A DNA stretch of 64,000 bases. Origin: Papilionanthe hookeriana x Papilionanthe teres (Eukaryota; Streptophyta; Magnoliopsida; Asparagales; Orchidaceae). A program made the translations under genes and the position numbers. Positions 44,825 to 58,900 of the stretch are shown here, in pieces. The stretch's first letter is position 1; each line of letters opens with the position of its first letter. The stretch covers positions 31,622,930 to 31,686,929 of the forward strand of contig CM040439.1 of NCBI GenBank assembly GCA_022702705.1. The letters run 5' to 3'. The notes below the pieces were generated by a model, which searched no databases, was not told the DNA's origin, and saw nothing but the letters and a program-made list of their open reading frames with translations.

Positions 44825-47080
44825 GGTATCAATGCCATTGTCCTCAAGATTATTCGGGCAATTCCCACTGATACGATCTAGTGAACTATTGCCTATTCAA
44901 CTCAGCACAAATATCCCCAAGGTGTATTGACCTCGTAGACCCCAGAGAGCATCAATCCATCAGCAATGGAGATGAATACCGCAATTTTTATCCCTCCCTC
45001 TCCAAAAATTCTCATGAGTAACCTCAAACATCTCACCAAAAACCCTCTCATTGCTAAGAACTATCTTATTTGGAAGGCACAAGTGTTCAAGGTGTTCATA
45101 ACAAATGGTATTCAGGGTTCTTGGAAGACTGTACAGTTTGCCTTCCCCAGTTTCTTGAAAGCAGCACAAATCTGTAGGTCGGCAATCTCTCCTATGCTGC
45201 ATGGATTTTAATGGATTAAAACTTAGTCGATGCACTTTAGTCAATTATTTCCCTACGGAATCTCCCATATATGCTGCACCTCTCTACTATAGCTGAGATC
45301 TGGCATACCATTGCCAAAAGACGTCGGCCAACGAACTGCTCCAGTCTCATCCAACTTTAGAACGCCATTCATACTCTCTCAATGAACAATCAGTCAATTA
45401 CACAATACTTATTCCAGCATCAAGACTCTCATTGATAATATTGCCACTGCCAGGGGGAAACTAGATAGTAAAGATATCATGCTCTGCACACTCAATGGGT
45501 TCCACGCTACATACCAAGGCTTCAAAACAGCAATTCGTACTCAACTACAACCTATTGATCTAGATGACTTTTACTCTCTTATCTGTAGTAATCGTAAACT
45601 CGGTCATCCCTTTAATCCTCAACTTTCCCTCACCACAACTCGCAATCCATCGACCTCCAATTGATGTGGTCAAGGCCGAGTTCAGCATCCGTCTCGGCCT
45701 AGTGGGGGCAAAGCACTCCAAGTGTCTGTGTCACATGCGAAATCTGTAATAAATTTGGCAACTTCGTTGAAAGATGTTGGCACCAGTCGAATCTGGATTA
45801 CACACCTACCAAACAAGCTTTGCAATTCGATACTTCTCCTTGGGTCCTCGACTCTGGAGCTACATCTTACCTCGAACCTCGCCACCTACACCTAGATACT
45901 CCGATAACAAGTTATGAACAAGTCACAGTAGGTACCTTTCAATCCATTACGGTTGCACGTACAGGACGGGCATCATTTTGACACCTTACCGTAAGTTTTT
46001 CCTACCTCAAATCTGGCTTATTCAATCTCTCTCACACAACATATTATATATTCATAAGCTGATTCATGATAATAATGTTGCTATTCTTTTTTATCTGAGT
46101 AGTTTCACCATCTTTGATCCGAAGACAAGGCTACCTTTACTCCGGGGAACCAATTCTAAGGGCTTATATTCGCTCACCTTAACTCCACCTTCCATTCAAG
46201 CTCTCGACACCTCCACCAAGAGCTCTGGTTTTTAGCACAAACACCTTGGGCATCAAAATTCAAAAGTCATCAAGCTTGTCTCTAATAGTCAATCGATTCT
46301 AGGCATAGATATACATGCTCCTCTTTGTAATAGTTTCAGTTGCAACAAAAGTCATAGACAAAATTTTTTATTTCTTACTTTACATGCATATGCACTTTTG
46401 AATTTTATATATTCCAGTGTATGAGGTCCCGCCCCACTTCCATCTATTCAAGGTTATAAACACTATTGGCTTCTTATCGATGATTTTTACTTTTTTTTTT
46501 TTTTTGATATTCCCGATCCTAAGTAAATCTGAAACTGCTCACAAATGTATTCAAATTATTCAAATCCAATTTAATACAACTATTCATTTACTTCGATCTG
46601 ATAGTGGGAGTGAATAAAGAAGTACCACTCTCTAAACTTTCTTAAACCACAATGCCGTACTTCATTAATTCTCATGTTCTCACACTCCAGAACAATATGG
46701 AATTGTGGAACACAAACATCGACATCTCATTGAAACCACAATCACTATCCTTCATTATGCTTTTATCTCTCCTACATTTTGGTTATAGACATTGTCCTTG
46801 TGGTAGCCTAACATATCAACTGAATGACATCCAAATATAATAACCTTAAATCTCCCGATGAATTTCTCTACAAGCATAGACCTTCATACTCCCACATCAA
46901 AGTATTTGGATAGGTCTTATCCTTGGATGTGATCACATACACCACATAAACTCGAACATCTCTCTCAACCATGTGTTTTTCTTATATATTATGCTAATCA
47001 TAAGTGCTTTTGATGCTATCAAACCACCACAAAAAAAACTCTTCATCTCATGCCATGTAACTGTTGACCTCACTTTTGTT
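44825..47080 (+). pseudogene. Old copia element, gag to integrase, degenerate
   Basis: Gag of the UBN2 type: NYLIWKAQVFKVF at about 45059-45097, GKLDSKDIMLCTLNGFHATYQGF at about 45455-45523, and LDDFYSLI near 45564. Protease WVLDSGATSYLEPRHLHLDTP at about 45841-45903. GAG-pre-integrase remnant around 46240-46350. Integrase pieces around 46430-46620 (YYWLLIDDF and RSDSGSE in shifting frames) and 46690-46780 (VEHKHRHLIET). The HIKVFG segment lies near 46895. Many stops and shifts. The pol reading is cut near 47080 and continues at about 53530, after a 6.4-kb block. Confidence 0.8.
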
Positions 47081-47084
47081 AAGG

Positions 47085-50000
47085 TCTAGTCTCTCTTTAG
47101 AATGGCCTAGGGTCTAGCCATAGGACTTTCCTAGTGACTAAAAGGACTAGTAATGGGACCCTTACCCCATAGAAAATCAAAACACCTCTTTCCTTCAATT
47201 AAAGTTTTCAAATGCTTAAAGTCTAACCTCTAAATGCTTAGGAGGATGAGACCAAGCATGAGGAAGCTCAAGAGAAATTCCCTACAGGATGATCAAGTTT
47301 TTGGACTTACCTTGGGAAGTCTAGGTGAGGCTCACACACACACTTGCACATTGCACTCTCACACACTACCTCACAACCCTAAACCAAACTTCCTTACACT
47401 TGATCTCCAACTCTTTTGGAAACTCATGTGGGTGGTTTCCCCAAGCTTTTAGTCTCAGGCTAGGGTTTGGTTAGTACCAGCACATGGAAGATTCAAATGA
47501 CGAATTTCCTTGGTTCATGGCTCAAATGGATTATCAATTCCTTTCAACCCTAATTTTATCAAAAAATCCCAACCTTTGACTCTTTTACCCCTAAACTCCA
47601 CCAAATGACCAAATTACCCCTAAAACCCTAATTTTGCCCAAAATTTCCAAAATCAACCAAAATTCCTCAAAATTCATCCCAAAACATCCCTCACCACTCA
47701 AAATACCCATAACACCCTAAATTTGCCAAATTTTTCAAAAGAAGCTCAAAACTTCAAAATTACCAAAATACCCCCACTAGCCCAAAAATTCTCAAAATCC
47801 TCCAAATATTCCTAATTTCAATTTAAACCACTTTATTTGATCCAATTTGACCAAATTTGCCCAATTTAACCAAAAGCCCTAAATTGCCCCTTAAAGCCCA
47901 AAATGCTCAAATTACCCCCAATGTCCACCAATTTGACTTCAACTCTCCTCAATTCCAATTCCAAACTTTAATTCAAAAACCCTAATGTCAACCCAAACCA
48001 AATCCAAGCCCAATTTGACCTACATTTGAACTCAATTTTAACCCACATCAAAAAGCCCCAATTTTAACCATATGGCCCAATTCCCCCTAATTTTGGATTC
48101 TAAACTCTTCATGACATTCCCCTAAAAAAAATTGAACCATCAATTTCCCCAATTTGAGCCCAAACCTCACCCAAGTCCAACCAAATCCAAAAATCCACCC
48201 CAAATTGATCACGTCCAAAATCCATCAAATTGAACACCCTAATCCTAAAATCTCCGCCCAATTCATGTCAAGATCTCTTATGACATCCCCATGGACCATT
48301 TTGAACCATCAATTGAGCCATGACCCAACTCTAGCCAAACCCAAACCCAAGCTAACCCAAATGTCCCAAAATTGACCAAATACCCAAATTTTCCTAAATA
48401 CACCTCCCAAATCTACTCAAACCCATTCCAATCCTTTTCTAAATGCTTCATGACAATCATACACACATTATTGCTAAATCAATTGGGCCTAACTCAAGCT
48501 TGAGCCCAACCTAGACTAACTTGAACCAATATTACCCAAAATTGAACCCATGAGCCAAGCTGACCAAACCTAGCCAAATTGATCAAACCAAACCTTCCAC
48601 AGCAACCAATTTGACCCTAGGGACTGAGCTAGATCCACCTAGCCCACTTTAGTGGAGCCATGGACCAAAGTCCCCCAAATTAGAGGATCCACTTCTTTAA
48701 ATGGGTAAAAGCTAAGGAGATTTGTAATAAACACTTAGCCACTTAATTTCATCACCATGATGGCCTGCCCACCTGACCACCTGACCACTAGCCTCCTCCC
48801 CTGGTCTGGCCGGCTGGCCCAGTCGTTGGAGGAGCCCAAAACGAGAGCCACTTCCTCCCAATTTAAACCCAAATTCACCCCTAACCTGTCCAGCTCTGAT
48901 TGGCCATTACAGATCTTTAGTACTCCACCTAAGCAGACGATTCCACTCATAACCAAGCCCTGAGCTCCACCAGGCAGCCATGGACATAAATAGAGCTCTC
49001 CACGGCCAAAGAGGGGTGCTGAAAATTTCTTAAGGGAACTCTGCCAAATTGCTCCCATAGCTTCTTTGAGATCCCCTAAGTGTAATCCCACTATCTTCCA
49101 GCCCTAATCCCAACTGTCCATAGTCATTTTCCTTACTGAAATCTCAGTCAAAATCATGACAATTTCAATTGCATCTCCCCATTGCCTAAAATCCCAAACC
49201 AACTTGCTCTACACCATCACCATAGTAGGAGAAGAAGTTCCCCCATCAAAGCCCCATCACAGAGAGCCTCCACCTCATACTTTGATCAACACCTGAAATT
49301 GTCCTTAGTCGAATTCAAGTTCAGGCATTTTACCATAGCAAGAAGCTTCATCTGGAGGCTCGTTGGGTCCAATCAAAGCTGCTACAACCATCTGATTGAG
49401 GTCTCCCCTCTCAGACAAAGGTATTGAACTCTCTCCCTCTCTCTAGCTATTCTTCGTTCTCCATACATTTATACTGTATTTCATACCGTATAAGCTGAAT
49501 AGATAGGTTCGTTTTGCTTAAATGAAGCTCTAGGAACAAACCTAAAGTGATTTGGTTGAGTATCGAGTGAGATATTAGGTCTAGAGTGTGGTCGGTCTGT
49601 GAGAAGAACCAGTCCAAGACGATGACCAAAAGATGTTGGATGGAGCGTGTATCGAATGGATGAATCAGATGGCGTCGGATAGGGATATATTACATAAAGC
49701 GTGGGCCGCATGGTGCTGATTCAGAAGGCGGCGCCCAATCTGAATGAGACGCGTGTGGCTTCGACGCGTCGTAGTATTGCGTGTCGATGAGTAACTTAAA
49801 GTGGGAAAATATGGATTTATTTAATTAATTAAATTAGTCCAACTTTAAAAATCCATAACTTGGTGTAAAAAAGTCAAAAAAATAAAAGAAAAATATCTCT
49901 TACTCAGTGAACAAAGGAGAACAGTATGGAATTGGTTTCAAGTTTATTTGATGTATATTTTATTTTTAATTAATTAAATACAATATTTAGTGATTTCATT

Positions 50001-53000
50001 CTAAATTTTCATACACATTTCATCATGACTTGAAGTTTAGGGCTTTTGTTCCCTCTATCCTAGGGGATCTTTCCTGACTTTTTCAAAGTCAATGAAGATC
50101 TCTATGAGGAGATTCTTATTTTTCAAATTTATTGTGTCTGTTCCGATTTAAAAATTATGAAACTTAAAATGCTCATCAGAAAATTATAAAATTATTTTGG
50201 TAGGTTCACTATGACTAGAGGACCATAGAAAAATTATAACTTGACCTAACTCATTGAACATAACCCTAATTTAAATAAACTCACTAAACTTAAAGAAAAT
50301 TAAAATGAATTAAATATAAATGGGAATAACTTGATTTTTGTTCCCATCTATGAACTCCCATAAGAATCTTGAAGTCATTTAGAATCAAGTTAATTACCTA
50401 ATTTGATTTTCCAAGTTAAATGGTATTTTTTACAACAAAATAATTATAATAATTAAAATACAAATAAAAAATTTACCAAATTGGTTTTGGAAGTTCTCTG
50501 TGATTAGAGGAACATAAGAAAAATAAAATTTTCTTTTTTAAGACTACATTAAATATTTAAATAATTAAAAATTAATAAAAATTATAAAATTAATAAAATT
50601 GATGAAAATATTCTAAATTGCCTCCTAATTACTTAGGAACAATTGGGATAATTTTCCTAGCCCTCGAAGTAAAGGTATTAAATTTTAAAGGGTTAAATAT
50701 GATTTATAAAGCTTATAAATGGATTTTTCTTAATTTCTCACTAAAATAATTCTAATAATTAAAATATAAATTAAAAAAAATATGAAACTTGGTTCTCTGG
50801 GTTCCTTGACCTTAGAGAGATTTAATAAAAATATAAAAATTAATTTTCAAATTAATTAATATTTTATATTTAATTACTACTTCAAAATTTAAAATAATTA
50901 TAATAATTAAATTAAAATTCAAAAAATCATGAAACTTGGTCCAAGTGGTCCCTTAGTCTAGGTGAATCTCCACTAATTGTCTTAAAAATAAATATTATGT
51001 TTTGATTGGGTTATTGAATTATCTTTGAAAGTCTCTATTTTTGCATCAAAATAATTACATAAATTAAATAAAATTTGGAAAAAACATATTTTCTCCTCTG
51101 ATGTTTTAATTGGCCCATAAGTGGGGTAACATAAAATTTTTAAAAGTCATTGGAGTTAAGTTTGATTAATTGTGGAGCATTAAGGCTACAGAGGCAAAGT
51201 TGTAATTTTAAAAAATATAGCATTAATTAAAAGTTAGGTCTAATTAAAAAGTAAATGGGCAATGAGTGACCTTAATAAACATATTGGAATTATTGACACA
51301 TAAGGAGATAAGTGGTGGAAACCAATCTCACTTTATCATATTAAAGGATAACTTGATGATTTTTTTAATTATTTTAATTTAGAAGATAATCAAAATTAAA
51401 TGATCCTAAGTCGGGGGTTTCATATTTGGAAGATGAAATTTAATGATCTAAAACCCCTAATCAATATTTTAATGATAATTCAATATTTTAATAAATATAC
51501 CCACTGAATCCTTAATTGTTGGTAGTGAACTAGGCTTGATTAAGTCTGATTAATAAGGTTTAGAAAAGAAAGCTTAACTAATATTAAACTTTTTGAAACA
51601 TTACAAACCCAAATACAAAAAAAAAACTGTTTAGAATTCTTAATGAAACAAGTTTGCACCTAGAGGCCTTTACTCGCATAATTCATAAATAAAATATTAA
51701 GTGATAGTTAACCCAATTTTTTGAATGATTAAAACATCAATGTTTATTGAGCATAAGGGTATGAAATGGATGAATCATTTAATGAGTATGATAAGTTTAA
51801 ATGAACTCAAGAAGGTTCAAAAGGGTTGTAAAAAATTCAGGTATTCTTTAGATCTTTTCACAAGTCTTATGTACATCTTGTAGGACGACTGAGTCTATCA
51901 TACTTATTAAAGGAAAGCATCTCTCAAATGAAATAAATAAGACTCACCGAGTTATGACATAGGATTTTGTAGGTCTGTGACGAACATATCTATAGGCTTT
52001 TACTTTCTTGCAAATTATAAATATTTATTGCAAGATACTAAGGTTTCAAGTGGGGCACGAAGACTCGACAAATACACTTTTACTAAACTTACCTTCGTTT
52101 CAGTATATCATTTACTTTTCTTTTCTTATTTATAAGCTTGCATGTTAAAAAACAAGTGTCACCTTGCATAGAAACAAGAACTTTTAGGATAGCCATAAAA
52201 CTGAAATCAAAATCAAAATTAAAATAATACAAAGATAAAATTCACCGCCATAACAGTCAAAAGATAAAACAACTCAAAATTTAATCATAAATAAAACCAA
52301 AATCACAATTGCAATTAAATTAAAATATATCTGTCGGATGATCGAGAATCTCTCGGATGATGTAACCTACGGCTGCTGATGAGATTTCCCATGGTCTAAA
52401 TGAAAGTATGGTACTCATTAAGTTGAGTTTAGTAAATTCATTTGGATTAAGTGAATCCAAAGAAAATAGTGGTGTCAGAATGAGGGAATCGTGAGATCCT
52501 AACCGGTGTCGCTATAATCAACTTAAATATTCCTCTAATAAGACATTAAGACATCTCAATTTAAACATTTCCAAAGCATGTTACTTCTCTCATCTTCTCT
52601 ATTTAACATTTCTAAAACTAAACCTGCTACGACGAAGAGCTTGCAGCATACACAGTGGGAAACACGGCCATCTTCAACAATAAAACTTTTCTTAGAAATA
52701 AACAACAAGCCATAGGACTTTGAGGTAGCTTGCCTAGTGCAGCATAAACCCTTACCTTATCTCTTTAGGCATTTTGCACTTCGTGCAATATAAGCTCTAA
52801 CTCGTCTTAGGTTCCGAGATTATCAACTGATATGACATAAAACCTCCTATCTACCAGGCTATTCACACGATCGGTATCAAGTGAATATAAGCCCTAATTA
52901 AATATAATTGGTAAGATGAAGCACTAAATAACTATCTTAAATTGGAGCCAAACCATAGGATAGTTTGGGAAATCACCAAGATTCTCTTGGACCTGTGTTT

Positions 53001-53525
53001 TCCCCTAGCTTTCTTTCCTTTGGATTCCTATAATAATTATTCCGAAATTTGAGCCACTTACCTATTGGATTTCCTATTATCACATTTTCTTAAAGATCCT
53101 ACCTTTTGGAAGTCATGAATACAATATTTCCTGATCTATATCAAGAGTTTTCTTAGGTGACTTCGGTTATCTAAGATGTAATTAACTATAAAGGCTTGCC
53201 CTTATAAAAAACCTAAAGACCCCAGATTAATATAAACCCTACCAAATTCTTTCATATTAGATAGGGGTAATTGTCAGTCAACATAAATGGTTCGCAGACC
53301 AAACGGATGTCATAAGTTTTTAGTTTATTTGATCAAGCCTCTCCACTAAGCAATGTATCCATTCTTCGAGATAGATACATGTCTTGTAGTGAAGTGCTCG
53401 ATTATTTAAACTATTGATTATATGAGACTGGCTTGATTTCATATTTTTAAATTGAAAATGATATTTTTTAAACTATACATATATATCTTAAATTAAATCA
53501 ATTTTAAACCGAGTGTCGGGATATC
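47085..53525. repeat. Long-LTR-type block R1b inserted in the old copia element
   Basis: Starts near tgttaaggtctagtctc and ends near gtgtcgggatatccattcc. The right part (50620-53525) matches R1a (1-3200) in order, including the hairpin motif at 53174-53205 and gttcgcagaccaaacggatgtcat. About 47480-48700 is strikingly G-poor on the + strand (cccaaaattgacc-type sequence). 49480-50600 is AT-rich. No gag-pol motif is seen, so it may be a solo LTR or a non-autonomous element. A clear target-site duplication was not found. Open frames of 60-120 residues (for example 48735-49091 on the minus strand) lack family features. Confidence 0.55.
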
Positions 53526-53529
53526 CATT

Positions 53530-55340
53530 CCGGTGACTGACAAATCCCCAAACGTTTGCACATATTTCCATCTCAGTTGGTTTCACCTCCATAAATTATC
53601 CCTCGCCCCTCTTGTCTCTAGAAAATCCCATACTTCTTGTTCCTCCACATGTCACTTTCCCACCACTATTCTAAAACCTAGATGAACTAGCTAGCTTCTT
53701 TCCAACCATACCACACCGAAACCACCCTCCACATTAACTGCACCCTCCCACCCAATAACCCTACTCAACTTCACCACATGATTACCCGAAACAAGATGGG
53801 GACATTAAAAATTGGTCAACAAACTCAATCTACTTCACTAACTCAAACACCCTCTTAATCCTGCAGCTTACACTGAGGCCTCCAAGCAAGGCCAATAGCG
53901 GGCCACAATGAATAAGGAATTCTTTGCAATAAAGGCTCAAGGTACTTGTGTCCTTGTTCCACAACCAGTGGACCAACCGATCCTTGGATGCAGGTGGCCT
54001 TTTGCATTAATTATAACTCTGATGGACAGTGGAAAGGTACAAAGCTTGCCTCGTGGTGTAAGGTTATAACCAAGAATTTGTTGTAAAATATTATGAGACA
54101 TTGAGTCACATAGCCAAGAGGACTACTCTTCGTGTTTTCTTTACCATTTCCTTTACTCGACATTGGTCAATGCTCCAATTCGATGTCTCAAATGACTTTC
54201 TCCATGGTACGTTACTTGAAATGGTGCATATCAAACAACTGTAATGGTAGATAGATTCTCAACATCATAATCACGTATGTCTCCTCAAAAAGGCATTATA
54301 TAGCTTAAGACAATCTCTGAGTCAATGGTTTTCCACCATATCCAAATTCTTCATCAGTTCGGATATCAGCAAGTTGGATCCCTCACTGCTTCTCAGAAGA
54401 TCATGGTCCCAAGATCTTTATTCTTATATATGTTGATAACACTTTAGTCACGTGGGAAAGTATGACTACTCTTCAACCGCCTACTACTACTCTTTGCGCC
54501 CAATTTCAGGTTAAGAAATTAGTCTCATTTTCTCGGTTTTAGGCATTGACGTAACTCGAATGAACACATTTTTATTTCTTGACCGGCATAACTACACCAC
54601 CCAACTTCTTCTTCTTTTGAGAATATTAAGTTGCAAATCAATCTCTACACCACTACCATGAAAGCAGGACAAAGACGAACACAATACCCATCCCATGGAG
54701 AATCCTACTAAAATATGAAAAATTGTAGGAGCATTACAATACCTAACATTCATATGTTCAGACATAGCCTTTGTCGTGAATTTCCTATGCCAACATATAC
54801 ATCAACCGACCAATCATCACTTTCAACTTCTAAACGAGTCTTAGGTGATTAAAGACTCAAGATCATACATGGTGAACATATAATGCATACCTACAAGGAT
54901 GCAATTGGGCAGGGGACAACAACAATCATTGGTCTACAACCGGCTTTTGCATGTTTCTTAGGAATACCTCCATATTCTGGACCGTTAAAAAAACAACATA
55001 CGATGGCCTGATCCTCTACCAAAGCGGAGTATTGCGCCCTTGCTGCTGCAACCTTCGACATCCTTTGGCTACGTCGGCTTCTTGTTGAATTTGGAGCAGT
55101 TTAAGCACAACCTACCAAAATCAGCCAAATTAATTGAAGGTTGTTGAACTAAGGGCAGTTCAAAGCACAACTTATGTCGGCTTCTTACTTCATGACCGAG
55201 TCAATTCTGAGCTACTTCAAATTCATTACATCAACACAAAAGATTAGCCCACTGATATTTTAACTAAACCTCTACCGAAACATAAGGTTCAACAACTGCA
55301 ATCCAAGCTTCAGGATTGTTCCAAACCTCATCAGCTAGAA
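53530..55340 (+). pseudogene. Old copia element, reverse transcriptase and RNase H, degenerate
   Basis: Continuation of the element begun at 44698. Pieces: HHMITRNKMGTLK near 53773; PWMQVAFCIN-type segment near 53985; NDFLHGT-like segment near 54190; YVDNTLVTWES near 54429 (the RT YVDD box reads YVDN); RNase H TTGFCMF near 54940 and KKTTYDGLI, CCCNLRHPLATSA around 54985-55075; NPLKPLP/ADILTKPL-like end near 55247-55275. The domain order confirms that the 6.4-kb block sits between integrase and RT. Confidence 0.75.
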
Positions 55341-55344
55341 GAGT

Positions 55345-55552
55345 GGTAATAACCTCTACATTATAGGTTGTCTTATATTGGTCTAATGGTACATTATAAG
55401 GGTAAACCATATAATTTCTTCATCTAGAATCTTCATCTTTCTTGTAATAGGAGGCTTCGACATGATGAAATATCGAAGCTCATCCAGGTTCTCTTCTAGC
55501 TTCCTTTATCCCTTGCTCATTTCTTTAGGAACTTATGTTTTTCCAATAGTGG
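55345..55552 (+). repeat. 3' LTR remnant of the old copia element
   Basis: The last 100 bp match the 5' remnant at 44703-44822. The LTR end beyond ccaatagtg is lost: the 5' copy continues tttatca before its primer-binding site, the 3' copy does not. Confidence 0.6.
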
Positions 55553-57807
55553 GCCTAAAATTATTTTGAAATATTTTGGAATTATGCAATGAGATTTAAA
55601 ATAAATAAAAATTATTTTCATTTAATTTAATGAAAATTTTGATGGGGCAGTCGACCGGTAGCAATAAGGATTGTTGCTCTAGCTGCAATGACAAGCTAAA
55701 AAGTGGGGATGACAAATGACTAACTCACAACAATAATATTGGTAACAAGTGCCTAGTCGGCTATAATAATCGTGTCAATATGATGGCAGTGCACCTGCAG
55801 CTTGCTCTCAACAATGAGTGAGAATAAGTGACACCAAGCTTTTGTTTGAAACAGTGTTAATGCTCGTCAAAATTTTCAAATGTCGTATTCGTCAGATCGG
55901 AGGAGATGAGCTGAGATCTGAAATGGCGAAAATTTGTCGTTTTTGCGAAAGAACTTAGGGAGACGTTTATCTCCCGCCGTTTCACCAAACAAAACTTTTT
56001 ACAGATGTCAGTGTTCATTTTAACGAAGCCTAAATACGGGTGGCTACCACACCAGTTGATTGTTATAAATTCAAAACACGGCTAAATCTAATAAATTCAA
56101 AAAATAACACTCAAAATCCCTTAATTTAAAATGCAAGCCACACATTTTATATTTAGTCAACACCTCCTAAAACTAATTTTTTTGTTAGACACAATAAATA
56201 CTTTGATGATAATCAACTCAAATGTTATGATCTTAAGATTTAAGGAGAAGGAAGATAGAATTTATTTTTTAAAAAATAAATTAAAATTTATATTTATATT
56301 TAAATAATATTGCATAAGACCAAAAGATTTTGGAGCAAGTAAAAGCTCCCCACCCCTAACCTCATCATATTTCCTCGTCATGGCTCGATATAGGCCTCAG
56401 AGTTCTTAATACTTCGGGAGTGTTTGATAGCATATTATTTATATAATTTAATTATTTTTATTCAAAATTCTTCACTTTTCATCTCTCGCTTGCCGTATTC
56501 CGTCATTTTTACGACATAAATCCTGATGTAATGAATCCGATTGTGGGCCAGATTTATTTCGTCGTGGCCTCTAAACTCGTCTATACCAACATCATTACGT
56601 TAAATTCAAATTTATCAGATTTGACAAATTCCTTGCAACCTTTGCAGCTTTGCTTGCGAAGGAAGGATTTGACTTCGAAATAGGAGTCGAGAGTTTGATA
56701 AATTTGAGCATGAGGCACTAAATAAATTATAATATTTAGATATAATTTTAAAATTATTTTTATAAATAAATAGAATGTAAAAATTTTAAACTTAATTTAT
56801 TTCTATTTAAGTATGATATTTATAGACAATTAAAATATGATGGATAAACTAAACTAAGAATAACAATTTTATTGGGTAAAACGCCTGATTTAATTTATAA
56901 TATTATTACGTTTGCTTCAAGTCAAAGTCTTCTCTGTAAGAACAAGTTAAATAAATATAATATAATTAAATTAAAATAATATTATAATGATACATTAATA
57001 TTTTCATAAATTAAATATATATTATTTTTGTTAGTTAAATGTATAGTATTTTAATTCAAATTAATTCACTTCAGAATATTTTACATATAATTCTAAATCA
57101 TTATATCTGACATATTATATTTTAATTATTTTTTATTTTAATTTTACTATTTTATTTTTAACCCTCTTATCAAAATAAAAAAAAAACTAAAATTTATGAA
57201 TTTTAAAATTGGTCAATTTATTAAATATTTGCAATTCAACGCTCACATTTTTTAAATTGGAAACAAAGCTCCGTTTAGGACAGTTTATCCGTTGTGGTGG
57301 CGTTTTGAAATGCTAACTCACCTTTTGGAAACTGCATTTGAGCAATTTATTCGAAAACACAATTGATTTTTAATAAAAAACGCCGAACGCAGGTTGAATC
57401 CTACAGTCCGAATTTTCAGATAAGCGACTTATATGTATAAGCACAAACTGCCCCAAAATTTATTGCTTACACAACTTTATATATTTTGACAATTTAAATC
57501 ATTTTATTGTTAGAATTAACAATTATCATAGAAGTGGCAAAACTGAGTATTATGTCACATATTTATCTTTTTTTTGTTTAATACTTGTTTGAAAATGAAT
57601 TTGCAGGACAAAGTCAACAAAGGAAATTCCTTAGTGGGTAGGTTTATATACTCCTTAATATGCATAATGGAAAGTCCTTTGCAAATATTCAAGGATAATT
57701 GAGCCTAGGCACTATTTTGTCAAAACGCTTACATAAAATATGTTGCAGAAGCTACTCTATGGTTTATATTTTCTCAATTCTTTTTTAAATATAATTTTAT
57801 TTATTCT
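55553..57807. other. Gene-free AT-rich spacer
   Basis: No gene or known element recognised. Very AT-rich from 56690 to 57260. A gctccgtttaggacag... segment at about 57270-57420 has the look of a small insertion but no terminal repeats were found. Confidence 0.4.
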
Positions 57808-57822
57808 TGTAGCCAATAATTA
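57808..57822 (+). repeat. Target-site duplication of the LINE, left copy
   Basis: tgtagccaataatta, matched at 60807-60821 by tgtagccaatagtta (14 of 15 identical). The first four bases may instead belong to the TTG tail on the right side. Confidence 0.8.
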
Positions 57823-58083
57823 ACACTGTCATTGTCGTATCACAAGCCCCAAATGTGAAAAGTAGAGGGTTGAGTTAGGTAGTCGACAACAAGCGTAAAA
57901 TCTGTCGAAAAAATCATAACATGAATCTTTTTTATCATTGTAAAAATGTTAGGGCGTCCCTTGAAAGTGATGTGTTGTATGGTCGGAATACAATGAAAAG
58001 TGTGCTAGAATCGCTACACCGGTACCCTTGTGTTGTCTCAAATAAGCAAGGGTTCCCACATTACAGATGGATGCAAGTAAAGT

Positions 58084-58900
58084 AGTTAGTTCATGAAACT
58101 AATATTAGGATAAGATCTTGAAATATAGGGACTCTTACAGATAAATTAATGAAATGAGTTGATATTATGATTTATAAAAAGTTAAATATCTTGTGTATTC
58201 ATGAACTAAATGGGTTGGAGAAAAGGCTAATGAGATTCATAACTTGGGCTTTAAAGTTTGATATTCAGGTAAGAGTCGCACTAGAAATAGTGTATATGTA
58301 ATTATAGATAAGAGTTTGAAAGATCATGTTGTAAAAATTAATAATATTAGAGATAGAATTATAGCCCTTAAAATTATTGTTGATACTAAGATTTTTAATA
58401 TTATCAGTGCTTATGCTCATCAAATAGGTTTAGATATGTGCTATAAAGAAAAATTTTGAGATGACCTAAAAGACTTAATACAAATGATAACTCTTGAAGA
58501 AAGAATTTTTATTGAAGGAGATTTAAATGGACATATCAGTAGAGTGATAGTAAATATTAAAAGGATTCATGGTGGCTATGATTTTAGAGTGATTAATGAA
58601 GAAAGTAGAGTCATATTAGATTTTGCTTTAGCGTCAGATTTTGTTATTGCAAATACTTTATTCAAAAAAAGAGATGAACATATTATTACTTATATGAATG
58701 AATCTAATAATAACACAAATTGATTATTTTCTTATGAGAAGAGATCGTCGAGAATATAAAGATTGTAAATTCATTCCAAGTGAGGATTTAAATATTCAAC
58801 ACTAATTATTAGTTCAATATTTTAAGATGAAGAGTTGTAAAATAAAGAATGTTAGGAATCATTATCATAGAATTAGATGAGACCACCTAAAAGAGACTAA
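58084..58900 (+). pseudogene. RTE LINE apurinic-type endonuclease domain, broken
   Basis: A decayed start around 58108-58210 (DKLMK, MIYKKLNILCIHE) is followed by YVIIDKSLKDHVV-like residues near 58300 and NIISAYAHQIGLDMCYKEKF near 58396-58458. The best open part is 58484-58723: EERIFIEGDLNGHI, GGYDFRVINEESRVILDFALASDFVIANTLFKKRDEH. A frame change near 58720 precedes the QIDYFLMRRDRRE segment that holds the catalytic His-proximal region. Stops and shifts show that it is dead. Confidence 0.8.

Noticed and set aside
48735..49091. 118-residue minus-strand open frame
   Set aside because: It lies in the R1b noncoding block; no family motif, and the opposite strand is also open (48757-48963).
58484..58723. 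Host endonuclease/phosphatase-like gene
   Set aside because: The residues match the endonuclease of an RTE LINE, followed by its RT in the right order and bounded by a target duplication.
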